The translations under genes were made by a program, and so were the position numbers. Source: Lycorma delicatula (Eukaryota; Arthropoda; Insecta; Hemiptera; Fulgoridae). From it: a DNA stretch of 64,000 nt. How positions within the stretch are numbered: position 1 is the stretch's first letter; every line of letters starts with the position of its first letter. The stretch is taken from NCBI RefSeq assembly GCF_047948215.1, contig NC_134457.1, forward strand, positions 85,949,398 to 86,013,397, written 5' to 3'. The notes beneath the pieces were generated by a model that was given only the letters and a program-made list of their open reading frames with translations, did no database searches and had not been told where the DNA came from. This document shows, one piece after another, positions 24,716-37,130 of the stretch.

Positions 24716-25115
24716 TTGTGAGGGAGCCAGGATCTAGGTAAAATCACATAATTGCCTCTGGGATGCGTTCAGCATCTCTTCCCGAACGGTGCTTCAAGCT
24801 AAAGATGATTAGGAGCGGAGAAGGGGCTTTTAGCGGGAAGCGTTGGACAGCCTCAGCTGTGACGACTGGTACGCCTTGGTGTGCCAGCTCCGATGATCAG
24901 TTGGTGACTTCGTACATGACGTGTACTGCTATGACATCGTGATTGCCTCACGAGAGTTCCCTCTCATGGGCGCCCGCCAGCGCCCACGAGAGGCGCCCGC
25001 CACGAGAGGCCAACGGGCCTTCTCGCTGGCGGGCGGGAAGGCCCGTTAGAGTCAATGAACACTCTCGTGGGCTGAGTTATACTTAGCTGTGGGTCCGGCT
25101 CAGAGGAGGGAGATA
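24716..25115. mobile_element. GC-rich unclassified insertion
   Basis: About 400 bp of strongly raised GC, with sharp edges in AT-rich DNA. No protein similarity is seen on either strand. The composition and block-like edges suggest an untranslated part of a retroelement. The right half holds a dense cluster of GC-rich direct and inverted repeats (24961-25075). The class is unknown. Confidence 0.4.
24972..25072. repeat. GC-rich cluster of overlapping inverted repeats
   Basis: Three perfect inverted pairs overlap. GCCCGCCAGCG at 24972-24982 pairs with CGCTGGCGGGC at 25024-25034. GCCCACGAGAG at 24982-24992 pairs with CTCTCGTGGGC at 25062-25072. AACGGGCCTT at 25012-25021 pairs with AAGGCCCGTT at 25038-25047. 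CACGAGAGGC is also repeated directly at 24986-24995 and 25001-25010. The first and third pairs cross, so they cannot all form in one simple hairpin. Confidence 0.85.
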
Positions 25116-25292
25116 AAAATCTAACATTTTTTGGTTATTTTTTTATTCACTGATGTAGTCGAATCATGTTGTTGTAATTGATCTCACCGTTCCAGATCAA
25201 TTATTATTTAAACAATATAAATTTTAATGAGAAAGAAAATTTTACTCGTTTCGCAAAGACAAAAATAAGAAAATTATAAATCAATCCATTAG

Positions 25293-26308
25293 AAAAAAAT
25301 CTGATGTGGACACCACATGACTTCCTTACACGCCTATTAAATTACATATACACTATTTTGCTGCAAAAAATTTCCTTAGCATTTTATATTAGTTTATTTA
25401 TTAATTTTGTTTCATGTGCTCAAGTATAGGTGTGGTGTAAGTGAGAACGTGTCGGATCCGTAAACATGCACACATCGGTTCGGTTTTGGATCTTACACGG
25501 GGGGAAGGCACATCGGTTCGAATCCGACTTTATGTACATATAATTTTAATATTTAAAAAAAAAAATTAAATATATTAATTTATTAATAATAATTAAGCTC
25601 CAATTTAAAAGATTTTTGAATTAAAATGAAAAGTATATCAAATTTTATTTCATCAATAACTTCTGACGTTTTTCATTTTTTTTTTTTGTATTATTATTGA
25701 ATAATACAAAAATTTTTTTATTTATTATTGAATATTATTTATTGCTAAAATTTGTTTACAATCAGAGGTTAATAATTTTTAATAAATCAATATACTTAAA
25801 TTAAAAAATAAAGTCGGAAATGAAGTCGGATTCGAACCGATGTACCTTCCCCTTGTAAGAGACAAATATTTCATTAATTAACATTTTATTTGACTATAAC
25901 TCTGGAACCAAGGAAAATAAGTACCAGTTATGATATATCGTTGAAAAGCTCTCAACGAGGGCTTATTACTGCAGTTAAGAAAAAGTCCAAAATCCTAATG
26001 TTTCAAAATTGAAACCCCGCTTTATTTAGGGGTCTGACTATATTCACATTTTGGCCCGGTCGACTGGAATCAAAAGGGGAGGTCACAACTAGAAGTTACA
26101 ACACTTCTAAAATACAAAATTTCAACATTCTACGGCTAATCGTATTTCAGTTATGCGAGATACATACGTATGTACGTACGTACAGACGTCATGCCGAAAC
26201 TCGTCAAAATGGATTCAGGGATGTTTAAAATGAATTTTTCCGTTGAAATCTGAAAACCGAAATTTTTGCGATCACAATACTTTCTTTACTTCGTACAAGG
26301 AAGTAAAA
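25293..26308 (-). repeat. Dispersed family A repeat, copy 2 (minus), rearranged
   Basis: The 3' end of the repeat appears first (GATGTGGACACCACATGA, then CGCCTATTAAATTACATATA, 25302-25350). Then ~270 bp of other sequence intervenes (25355-25626). The minus copy resumes at ~25627 and runs to the terminal ACTTCGTACAAGGAAGTAA (26288-26306). The intervening part itself contains a plus-strand family A piece with the tRNA-like word CACATCGGTTCGAATCCGAC (25510-25529), so one copy appears inserted into or recombined with another. The minus copy's own tRNA-like word is at ~25827-25846. Confidence 0.75.
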
Positions 26309-27209
26309 AAGGTTAAAAATTTGATTAAATTGTACGAAAATTACGCATGATTACACTAAAAAAAATGTTTAAAAAAAAAAATTCGTTGAGTCATATTTTT
26401 TAATATTAACGAAGAACTTATTGTTACAGAACACCGATAACCATGTTGGCTTGTTTGATTTAATTAGGTTAAAACAAACATTTAAATTTAAATATATTAA
26501 CTGTAAAATTACTGTTTAACAAATATGTGTGCTAAATAAATACGTACAAAAATTGTTTTATATTAATTGATAAAAATCTCGTTTACAATATATAAAAAAG
26601 TAAATAAATAAATAATAATTAAATTGAATATGTACCAATATTAAAAAGTTGATAAAGAGATCTCTGAGATTTTTTATGACAAAATCTTTCTTTAATATTA
26701 TTAACTACGCTTCTTTCCCTTCTAAAGTACTTAAAACTAAGTTTCAAAGAAACCAAGATAACAAAACAAAAGAAGGAATTCACGAATAAAATTTTAAAGG
26801 CGCTTATAATAATATATTTATACAATGGTTAAATCTTTGAAAGGTGCAAAAATAAACAAGAACAATATTTTTCTTTTATAAGTGTCAGAACTATAAAGTC
26901 ATTGTTCCTTATATTCATTTTTGCATCAATTTAAAAGAAAAATTTATTTTTATTTGTTCAATAAAATTATATAAAAATGAATTTTTCTTCCACATTCTAT
27001 AAAGATTCTATAAGTCCATTAAACTTCTTGTAGTTCGGCGTCAGGAAGGACATCAAACTGTAAATTTTTACCAACCAATTAAGCTTAAGAAATACCCGGT
27101 GTAAAGCAGCAGGTTTTATGAGGGTCAGTCTAACCTAAACAGTACTTTTGTTTTTAATATTTATTAGTTCAGAGTAAAAATAGTAAACAACTTATTAATT
27201 TCTTACGTA
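26309..27209. other. AT-rich intergenic DNA, no gene seen
   Basis: No recognisable gene or element. Confidence 0.5.
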
Positions 27210-28290
27210 GTTTTTTTTTGAAGTTCTATACATATTCCCAACTAGTGGGAAGTTTATGCATCTCTTCTTCCTTAAAATTTAGAACATGTATCACGAGCCA
27301 GTTGCGAATGAACTCCTTTATTTCGTTTTTGCTATGGAACCGATGTCCTCCCAGTGGCGCCCTTAATGGCCCAAACAAAATAAAATCGCAAGGGAATAGA
27401 TATAGAGAGATCGGGTAATATTCAAAGATTTCCCACTAAATTTCGTACAGTTATTCCGAGTTCTAATGTCTGTGTAAAGTCTGGTTTTCACTTTGCCCAA
27501 GAGCTAGCACTAGTACACAACATTCACAGTGTGACTACTGTGGAGAAAATCGATAAGCAATACGCCCATAATCTGGTCCCAAAACATGATTTCGAGGACT
27601 TTTCCAGATGACGGACGCGATTTGCCTTTACTGGGCAAGGTTCTTCATTTTTACACCAATCTATATTCGCTCATTTTGTTTAGGGAGTGTATTGACAGAA
27701 CTACGTCTCATCGCACATTAATATTTGATAAAAAACATTATTTTCGTCTGGTCGAAATCGATTCAAGAACCTTTGGCAAAATTCCTGTGGGGTCTGTTTT
27801 GTGATTTCAGGTCAAAAGTCTTGGAACCCACCTCGCATAGTCTTTCTGGAACCTAATATGGATTGGTTAATTCCATGAGTAGTACCTACTTCTGAAGCAG
27901 TTTCATCAGTTGTAAGATGCCAATAGTCTTCAATGAGATACTTACAGAAACTTGTTATCCATCACATTTGAACCCCTGTTTTGACTCTCATTTTCTAAGA
28001 CTTCACGCCTACCTGGCCCTGTCATGAACTACGGTGCGTGACCGTTATATTCCCAAACTACGCACGCAGTCTATCAAACTTTCGTAGAGTTTGACGCCCT
28101 CGTTTGTGAGCAACTTCACGATAATACGTTGCGCAACTGACGATGAAATCAGTTGCTCCTACTTGTTGCTACTGACGAGAAGGACGTGAATGTCGAGGCA
28201 ACTGAGGCGTCCATCCCGTCCCAACAAGTACATCGACAGTATGTCTTCGTGCCAGTCCATTATTTTCGTATACCAGCCGTAAAGACAAAA
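27210..28290 (-). pseudogene. Decayed mariner-family transposase
   Basis: Reading the minus strand across frames gives transposase blocks in order. The N-terminal helix reads SSVAQRIIVKLLTNEGVKLYESL (~28095-28160). Further blocks are FCQRFLNRFRPDENNVFYQI then LMCDETWFCQYTP (~27690-27790, with the first catalytic Asp in CDETWF), a DLS-CDFILFGPLRAPLGGHRF piece (~27338-27404, matching YSPDLSPCD-LFGPLK--L-G-RF), and KEFIRNWL then LPTSWEYVQNF (~27225-27330). Many stops and frameshifts separate them. The second catalytic region is not readable. The segment is GC-richer than its flanks. Terminal inverted repeats were not found. It is distinct from the intact copy at 48.6 kb. Confidence 0.7.
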
Positions 28291-29899
28291 ACTCGGTTTA
28301 TATTTGACTGACATTCGTACAATTAAAAAAAAGTTAACCGCGCAATTACAAATAAAAATAAAAGATGAATTTTATAGTGCATGAAAAATGACAAGCCTTA
28401 CTAGGATTCGAACCAAAACCTTTATACTTTAATAAGAAACATGATATTAATTGATTTATTTAACAAATAAGGAGTTATTTATTTTTTATTCCATCGATGC
28501 CACTGCTGTAATAATTACAAGTCACGAATGTTTTACATTATTCGATATCACGAATAATGTAATTAATCACAATATTTTAAAAAGAAAAATATCCCTCAAC
28601 CATTATTCTCTGCTCTAGAAATACATATCTGGTATTTATCCGTTTTTCCTATGTAATAGAACTTATTCTTATGTTTAATGGAATCGTATGTCAAAATTTC
28701 AAATCCTTTCTCATTCAAAAATTGTTTGAAATTTCATTTTTTGTATTAGTATTTTCAGTAATCATTTACTAAATAAATCCTTAGCAACTAAATCATAAAA
28801 ATATTGTTTCCTTTAGATAAAAAAAAACTAAAGTTTAAAATACCAAAATATGTCTTTCAATATCTTTAATTTATAGTATTTCAAATTATGTGTTAAAACG
28901 TATTCTCAGTATCTAAACCTTAAAAAAATGTTCTGGGCATAATATGGTAGAAACCTATTTCTCGTTCGAGATAAAAAAAACTTAAAATTCATTCTGAGCT
29001 TTGCAGATTAAAGAAAATTCATCGAATTGGGAAACAGTGCGTATAGGTCTTGGTCCTATTAATCATTCTTTTTTTAATGATAAATTCCATCCTGAGCAAG
29101 TTAATGTCAAATTTCTCATTAAATATTTTGTGAAGAGGGGCGCTGGCTCATAGAATTTCAAGAAAAGAAAGTTAGTCATCGTTAATATTTTAAGCATTAC
29201 AAAAGGCTAAATTGTGAAAATAAATTGAAAAAAAAAAATATTGGTGAAGCAAAAAGTTTTGTATGAAACACAGTTAATATGAAAATAGAAAACACTTAAA
29301 CTATTTACAGACATCTTTAATTATATAAACACTAGTCAGAAGTAGTTGCCATTCACGTATTTTTAAATTATACAATAGGTGAAAAATATTTGTAGATTAT
29401 GAAAATTTCGTTTGCAAAAACGTTTATGTCTCTTAAAATAAATTACTTAGTCAACGATATAAATGTTACACCCAAAATGACCTAAAATATTACACTTAAA
29501 ATATAGGGTTATATATTAGACATATTTAAAATATAAAACCATTCATAACGTTTAATAAATACAGTGATAAAAGAATCACTCACTTACGGATTTTAAACTT
29601 TAATCTAAAATTGTTAAATAATTGACAATTTTCTTTGGATGATTAGGTACTTTATTGATTGTTCATTTATTTTATTTATTTTTTTTTAAATGGGTAAAAA
29701 GGAAATTAAATTGATTCCTATAGACATTCATGTGGATATTATTCTGTTTGATGAAACTGATATAATTATTCTTGTGGTTATTACTAATAAAAATATTAGT
29801 TTTGACAAATTATCTTAATTAAAAAGAGAATTTATTCATCGATGGGGTATGAACCCATTAGCTTATCTTTTTGTAGAAGGATGTGTTATTTTAAAAAAA
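28291..29899. other. AT-rich intergenic DNA, no gene seen
   Basis: No coding similarity or classified element. Confidence 0.5.
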
Positions 29900-30174
29900 A
29901 ATCTTTTCTGGATTTTTTTTAACACTTTGGTCCAGTCAATTTCAATCAAAAGGGGAGGTGCACGACTAGATGTTACAACAGTCCTAAATCCAAAATTTCA
30001 ACATTCTACGGCTAATCGTTTTTGAGTTATGCGAAATGCATAGGTACATAAAGACGTCACACCGAAAATAGTCAAAATGGATTCAGGGAAGTTCAAAATG
30101 GATATTTCCGTTGAAATCTGAAAACCGAAACTTTTCGCGATCCTTTACTTCGTAAACGGAAGTAAAAATTAAAA
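29900..30174 (-). repeat. Dispersed family A repeat, copy 3 (minus), partial
   Basis: It matches the 5' half of family A: GGGGAGGTGCACGACTAGAT, ACGGCTAATCGTTTTTGAGT, AATGGATTCAGGGAAGTTCA, CGTTGAAATCTGAAAACCGA and the terminal ACTTCGTAAACGGAAGTAAA. The half with the tRNA-like word is absent. Confidence 0.8.
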
Positions 30175-30479
30175 GTCCGGATTTAAAATAAGTAAGAAAA
30201 TATGTAAAGTAATTAAAAGTAAGTACGAGTATTTATGTTAGAAACGAAGAGACATTTAAAAAAAAGAAAATGCTTTTAGAATAACTGCTACATTAACTTT
30301 TGTAGAGGGAAATGACTAGGTTACTGATTGTAAGACAAGTAGTTACTGTACGTCGTCCACTCTGACGTGGAATATTTTATAATGTTATTCAAAAATACCA
30401 TGTCATAATAAGACTTGTTATTATTCATATCCTCGTAGAGGGCTTATTAAACTAAACTTACCATCTTTTAATTTTTAAA

Positions 30480-30700
30480 AAAGCCGACAAAGAAGCTGAT
30501 AGTCTGATAGCCTTCAAATTGGAGTCATGAGGTTCGTATCTCACTGTTCCCTTGATCAATTGTAACCAAAGTTAAATACTTAAATGCCATCAATTACCCA
30601 TGCATAGAAATCATTGAGCTAAATTTCACTCATATTTTTCCATCTACTCTGAAGACTCCATACTAATGTAGTGGAATCAACTAATTAATACATGAATGTA
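30480..30700 (+). mobile_element. Degenerate SINE-like sequence
   Basis: A B-box-like GAGGTTCGTATCTCAC (30531-30546) is followed by a body with CTTGATCAATTGTAACCAAA, GCTAAATTTCACTCATATTT and CATCTACTCTGAAGACTCC. A diverged copy of the same body lies at ~30890-30990 (CTAATCAATTAT, CTAAAATTTCATCTAAATCA, GTCTGAAGATACAA). Two neighbouring related bodies plus a tRNA-like B box suggest an old SINE family. The A box is not convincing. Confidence 0.4.
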
Positions 30701-30829
30701 CGTAACTTAAGTCCAGAAACGATAAAAAAGAAAAGTTTTTCCCCACCCCTTTATGGGGATTTGAATAAGACCTAACACTATTAGAAAGTATTTTATTTAT
30801 CTAAAGGAAATAAATCATTTTAAAAATTT

Positions 30830-30995
30830 ACCTGTCCTTCGATATAATTTTGAGTTACGATACATAAGGACTGTGTATCTCTCTGCCCCTAATCAATTAT
30901 TATCTTAATTGAAATTTAATCAATATACCATGTACAGAACTTACATGCTAAAATTTCATCTAAATCAGCCTATTCAGTCTGAAGATACAAAAAAA
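30830..30995 (+). repeat. Diverged copy of the 30.5-kb SINE-like body
   Basis: It shares the sequence order of the 30551-30665 body (CAATTA; AATTTAATCAATATACCATG; CATGCTAAAATTTCAT; AGTCTGAAGAT) with many changes. No flanking duplication was seen. Confidence 0.35.
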
Positions 30996-31565
30996 CGTTC
31001 ATGAAAAAAAAATATTAACTTTTATTATTAAAAACAATACAGAACAAAACTTAACAGATAAAATGTCATAAATTTATAAACTTAAAATTTTTTAATAATA
31101 AAAGTTAATTATTTTTGTTTTTCATAGACAATTTATTACAACAATCTACTCAGAAATAAATTATATACAAGTTTTGATGAAAAATTCACGCATTTATTTC
31201 TCATTTAATAAAATTTTTATATTTGAAACCTAAAAACCGTGATTTTCATTTCGAATTTTTCTGTTTCACGTTGAATATCATGAAAACTGCGTATTATAAA
31301 ATTATGGGACCTATTTTATTTGATTTTTCAGGTCAAAAGGCATAAGAAACCGTCAAGTTTGATACTTATATACGCGTTAAAAGTGTCAGTATGACATCAT
31401 TTCACCGAGGGACTGAAATCCGGGAGACATTTTTCGCTAGCAGTATCTCAATAACAAAGCGTTTTCGGTGTTTATGTATATATCTGTATGAATATTTTTT
31501 CTTATTTAAAGCTTTAGAATCAGTTCCCTTTTCTTTTCATCCGTGCATATGTTGTAGTAATTTAT
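30996..31565. other. AT-rich intergenic DNA, no gene seen
   Basis: No recognisable gene. A 73-codon open frame at 31391-31612 runs into an ATT repeat and has no domain. Confidence 0.5.
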
Positions 31566-32000
31566 TACGTAATAATAATAATAATAATGCCTCCTCTCTC
31601 CCGGAAGCATGACCGTTATTGCCGTCGCTAGGAAGAGTGGCAACGGGGATTGCCCATCTTCTTGGTTGTGGTATCGGGTTGAGGGTGGGCTGATGAGAGC
31701 TTAGCTCTGCCGAAGTCTTGTGCAACTCAATGTATCAGTCATTTTGGCTCTTTTGGATCTCTTGGCAGTGATTATCACATGGGTAAGTGTGTCGGAGTCG
31801 TTACTGCAACTTGCTAGCCCGGGGATAATGGTATAGCGGGTCAGGCAGTACTGACTCCCCAACCCGGGTTAAATCTGTGGGAGGCGACTGACAGGGGAAA
31901 CCCAGCAGGATCAGTGATCCGAGACATGCTCAACCGTCTCTCCGCTCGGACCTTGCGATATGTTGACTGGCAAAAATTTTTATATATGGAAACTTCTACA
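31566..32000 (-). mobile_element. GC-rich unclassified retroelement-like block
   Basis: About 400 bp of raised GC is bounded on the left by an (ATA/ATT)n run at 31571-31590. Read on the minus strand, that run would be a simple-repeat 3' tail, as many LINEs have. The block contains TAGCCCGGGG and CCCGGGTTA as an inverted pair (31815-31870). No protein similarity is evident. I infer the 3' untranslated end of a LINE on the minus strand; the class is unproven. Confidence 0.4.
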
Positions 32001-33370
32001 ACTTCTGTGGTAGAAGGTGTACATAAATATCTCGTCTTGGAGAGCCTTTGTCTTTGCAAGCAAAGAGAAGGAAGATTGTACAATTCACGAACATTGAGAA
32101 GACTGATCTAATCAAGTTTTGACAGAAAAGCAAAATATTTTGTTTTCAAGAGAAATGAAGGAGATTTTGGTAAGAAAGAATTTGGCAATGAAATTAAATT
32201 GTAAAGGTTACTAAAAATGTGATTGGTTACTAAAAAAGAAGATGAGCCTCTGTTTTTTATCGTTATTATGAAGAAATTTATTAGCTTCACAGTTATTTTC
32301 AAAGATATAGTGTGACAACTGACTAGCTTCAAAGATATAGTTTTTTGATGCAACTGAAGTTAAAAAAAATTAAAAACTAAAATTAAAATATTACAAATTT
32401 TTCTATATTTTTTTTTTAACCAGTTATGTCATTGATATTATAATTCAAACTTTTAAATTCTAGAAAGTGTCCAATAATATTAAATCTTTTTATTTCATTA
32501 ACATAATCGAATTTTTATTTTTCTGTTTTAAAATATTTTATTAAAAAAATTATATCTCTACATTTCGAAAATTTACTTTTTTAATACATAAGAATTTTAA
32601 TAAATATGATTCTATTTTTGTTTTTATTAACAGACTGAAATCACTAGGAAAGGGTATCACTATCGTTTATTTTATCCAGTTAATTTTTCGGCTCAATGCA
32701 GCTGCCAAAAAAAAATCAGGAAATTTAATATTCTGTGTTTTGATATACAAAGACCAAAATTGTAACAGTAATTACCATTTGTATATATGTACTACATATT
32801 TTAATTAATAAAATTTTAAATAATTCTTAGAATTTTGTTGTATCTATAATTCTAATTTCTTCATTCCTTTTTTATTTAGATTCCTGGGATAAAGGATTTA
32901 AGTAAGGGTATTTAGTAAGGCTATTAAGTAAGGGTATTTAAATTAAATTATTTCTACCTAGTTCCGAAGCGATGTGAGAAGAGAAACTCAATTTTCAGTG
33001 AACATTTTAACTTAACAAAATAATGAAATTAGTCGAACATTCCATATATTTCATTCCAATTTTAAAAATGGTGCTAATTTTTATACATTTCACTTAAATT
33101 ATTTTGCAGCAAATAGAATTATTAATAGTCCAACACATTCCATTTTTTATTGAAATTATTAGTTTATTATATAAAATCGTAATGCATCAATTATAATTTC
33201 TATCATTATAAAGCTTAAAAATCTAAAAATATCGTTTATAACTTTTTTATTTCTATAAGAAAAAAATAAATAATTAACGGTACATAAAAAATATGATAAT
33301 ACCCTAAATGTTATTGAAATAAATCTGAAAAAAAAACGATTACAATAAATAATCCTTTTGTTCGGATCAG
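32001..33370. other. AT-rich intergenic DNA, no gene seen
   Basis: No gene recognised. CTAGCTTCAAAGATATAG-type sequence is duplicated within 32286-32341. Confidence 0.5.
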
Positions 33371-33438
<68 letters not shown>

Positions 33439-33439
33439 T
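33371..33439. repeat. (AT)n microsatellite
   Basis: An almost uninterrupted AT dinucleotide run. It is followed by two copies of a TGATTATATATATATAATCA-like palindrome up to ~33485. Confidence 0.9.
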
Positions 33440-34135
33440 TGATTATATATATATAATCAAATCATTATATATATATAATCAAATCAGGAATACTTCACTG
33501 ATAAAATAAAAAAAAAGGTAAAAAAAATTGCCAGATTGGATCAACCTTGATTGGAACAGCATTAAAAAAAATGAAATTAATTATAAAATAAGAAATAGAT
33601 GGAGTAAAGTCCATATTAATAATTTAAAATATAAATAAAGAAATAATATTAAAGTGAATACATGAACACCACCACAGCCATGGGACGTAACTAAAAATTT
33701 TAAATGTAAAGAATAAGATTGTGACATTATTTTAAACAGCATTGAAAAACAAAAAAATGTGATTTTAAAAACTTCAACTGACAACCTAATTAAAATGGAG
33801 AATATCTAGTGTTTTTCACAGCTAGTTTCGAAGTGACCTACAGTACACCCTAAAAGAACTAATACCAAAAAATTTATCGTTTTGAGGTAGGAGCATTTTA
33901 TAAAATTTAATACTTTTTTTAGTGTTTCACTGTCAATTTATTTTTTTAAGTGGTAGTGTATATTAATTTTAAAAAAAGTTCCGTAAAAACATTAAATGAC
34001 CGCTATTTTTCGTTAGAGCTACCGTAGACTAATCATTTATTTACGTTAATATTATTGTTTTTCAATGGCTTTTAAATTGATATGTCACAAACCCATCTTT
34101 TCTATTTAATATTTTTGAGTTGCCCTCCCTCCTCA
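33440..34135. other. AT-rich intergenic DNA, no gene seen
   Basis: No recognisable gene or classified element. Confidence 0.5.
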
Positions 34136-34200
34136 GGGTTTACGGCGTGGTGGTCTCATATCGGAAAATAGATCGGTTCGAGGCAGGACCACTCGCTAAA
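34136..34200 (+). mobile_element. tRNA-like SINE head, weak
   Basis: GGCGTGGTGGTCTCATATCG resembles an A-box region. CGGTTCGAGGC, about 37 bases further on, resembles a B box. The pair sits just before a perfect 23-bp inverted repeat. There is no recognisable SINE body, so this is tentative. Confidence 0.3.
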
Positions 34201-34201
34201 T

Positions 34202-34262
34202 AATCTGAAAAGAAAGAAAATAAACCCTTATTTTAGTTTTTTATTTTCTTTCTTTTCAGATT
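34202..34262. repeat. Perfect inverted repeat, 23-bp arms, 15-nt loop
   Basis: Arms 34202-34224 and 34240-34262 are exact reverse complements (AATCTGAAAAGAAAGAAAAT... on the left). Confidence 0.9.
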
Positions 34263-35234
34263 TACAGCTATGTTCATGATTTTTAATTAACTTTCATTTT
34301 TATCAAAGTTGAAAATAAAACTAAATAAATTAAAAAAGGATTTTAATAAAATATTATTAATTTATTAATTATTTATATAATTATTAATTATTATTAAGTA
34401 GTGTTTTTAGTAAACAAACTTAGTAAAACAAATAAAATAATAAAAAACGAAAATTACTAAGCGAAATAAATTTGATGCAGAAGTGACCATCATATAATAT
34501 ACGATAATAAACTGAATTTATCGGTATTCAATAAATTGAACCGCAAGGCAAATTGGAAGTTATCGACATCTAACCTACGGTCTTAAATCAAACTTTACGG
34601 ACAACAAATTATATTAGCTAACAGAGTGAATAAAATCTAGCATATTAAAATGACATTGAAAAATGATGACATTTATTGTGATTTTTTTATATGAAAACTG
34701 ATTTATATCTGCGAGTGATGATTTTGTTACATCTTTTTATTGTTATTTATCTAATTTTTTACAACGGTAATATTTAAGAAAAAATTTCAATTTGGATTTC
34801 AGAAAAGCATAAATATGATATTACATCTTTAAATTTAATATGATTTATTAAATAAAACTGAATCTATTTTAAACAAATTTCACAAAAAAATAACTTTATA
34901 TGTTGGTTTTCGATATAGTTTTAATCTAACAAACCGAAATTAATTTTGTTTCAACTAAAATAATAATTTACCATCCGTCTTTTGGCTGCAGACTGTTCAT
35001 TTTTGGACTGCAAAAATATGCACAATTTATTGTTGCTAGTATTTTTATAAAAATTATATATATCGAAAAACGGATATCTGAATGGTTATTGAAATCATTT
35101 GAAAAAATAGAATAACATGAGTGTACTTTTTCTGTATATAATACGTAAAGGAATCATATTTTTCTTTTAGGACATAAATTTTCATTCAATCATCTTTCAT
35201 CCCCACTTTCATTTATCCTATTTGTATTTTAAAA
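34263..35234. other. AT-rich intergenic DNA, no gene seen
   Basis: No recognisable gene or element. Confidence 0.5.
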
Positions 35235-35320
35235 GGGATAAGGAGGTCAGGATTGATGTAATAGAATTTCAACCATTAGGCTTATTGTTCAACCACTAGG
35301 CTAAAAGAGCTTCTTGGAAG
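35235..35320 (-). mobile_element. tRNA-derived SINE head (minus), degenerate
   Basis: On the minus strand, AGCTCTTTTAGCCTAGTGGT is a good A-box region (TAGCCTAGTGG). ATGGTTGAAATTC about 30 bases later is a plausible B box. The shape is that of a tRNA-derived SINE head. No body shared with the other SINEs was recognised. Confidence 0.4.
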
Positions 35321-37130
35321 ACCCCAGACCGGATTACAGCGAGGATACCTTAACTTGCCTCATGCCCCTGCATCCTCAACTTGTATGTAATCGGGTCAGA
35401 CTCAGAAAAGCTGAATTCTAAATGAGAAACAAGGAATTAAGGATGAATAAAGCGGGGATCGAAAAGAAAAGACGATCTGTTCTCGGAATAATTTGTAGTA
35501 AGAGACAAGCAACCCTATCTAGAAATCCTTTAACCAGCAAATGGATATCAAATTGGAAATTTTCACGCAAATAATTCCTGATGATCGGTTAGCAGCACAT
35601 CCATAATCTACGGATTTTTTTTTTATTCGCTTAAGTGTATGTAAAACGAATATTGTCATTATTCCAGAAATAACTAACTGAAAACATATACAAATATTCT
35701 TTCAGAATTGTATATATATATATATATGTTAATTTATAAAACCAAAACGTTCAGGAGATATACGTAAAACTCGAATCATTTCAAAAATTGGTAAAACCAT
35801 TCTTATATATACTAAGCTTCCCATTTCAGGCTTATAAAGGTAACTTTGTAAGTAAACACTCCGCGAGTGAAACAGTTTCCCATTGTCTTCTTCACTGAAT
35901 ATTCTATTACATATAAACATTCCAAGAAAACAAAGTTCTACTGGTTTCAGCCTTTTAAGTGACACTATTCATTCTGCACAATAATAGGAAGGGGTTGTTT
36001 AAGTGTAAACAAATCTTATTAGTGTTGCATAATAAGAAATAAATTAAAATTCTTAACGTAAATTATAGCAGTTCAATTCCAATTTTAACTTATTATCAGT
36101 TAATCTTTTTAAAAAAATAAATTTCCTAATTTGATGCCTAGTACTTAAACTGAAAGATTTTAGTTTCCTAGAATTATGAGTTGGAGAAACTGTGACAAAT
36201 GACTGATCGAAGGATTAGTATGTAGTTGTCATTGGCATGTGACAGATATATAATAAAAAATGTCGTTTAAATGTCATACAATGAACAATTGATAGGAGAT
36301 TAACACAATTGATATGTGTCAGTAATATTTTTTATTATTATTTTTACTTATTTACTTCTCGTACTTATTTTTCTTACTTTATATATCTGCAAACAGTGAT
36401 TAATGAAAAAGTCAAAACGTGTGTATTATTGACTATATTAATATTAGTTGGAATAATAATTTTAACATAATTTTATTGAAACTAAAATTCTTTGAACTAA
36501 TAAATATTGTGTTATTACGTAAATATTGTTATTACATTATTTTGTATTAATATATGGAAGCCTTACAAATAGTTATGCACAACTCAGCATTCCTTTATTC
36601 ATTTTAATGAATAATTGATATTTAAACTTTTAGACAAGTATTTTGAGCGTGAAAGTACTTTACGTGTATTATGTCTTTACTAATCAATTTGAAACTTCTT
36701 AACACGCTTTATTGTAATTATAAAAAATTAAAAGTCATCATATTTATACTACCCAGCCACTTTTCTGATCTTATACAATTTCATTTTATAACTAATTTTT
36801 TTTTAAAACCCTAAAGAAATACCTAGTAAAGAAAATAATATTTTTGATATATTTACAACCCTAACGCGAATTTATGTCTGCTTCCGAGTAATGTTCATGA
36901 GTTTCAGTTTAGTTATGTTCCGTCTCTTAAATCGAATATCACCTTCAATAAGAGCTTAAAGATAGGTGATTGTAATATGGTGCTAGGTAAAACTAAGGGA
37001 GAATAAAGTATCCGGTTTGAATGAGATTTAAATAGAATTTTTTTAATATGCATCTAAATGTTTCTAAAAGTTATCGGTAAAGGTATTTAATTAATTAAAA
37101 GTCATAAATTACCAACCGTAAATAGGTATG
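35321..37130. other. AT-rich intergenic DNA, no gene seen
   Basis: No gene. A slightly GC-richer patch at 35315-35420 may be decayed transposon sequence. A short TA run lies at 35708-35727. Confidence 0.45.
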
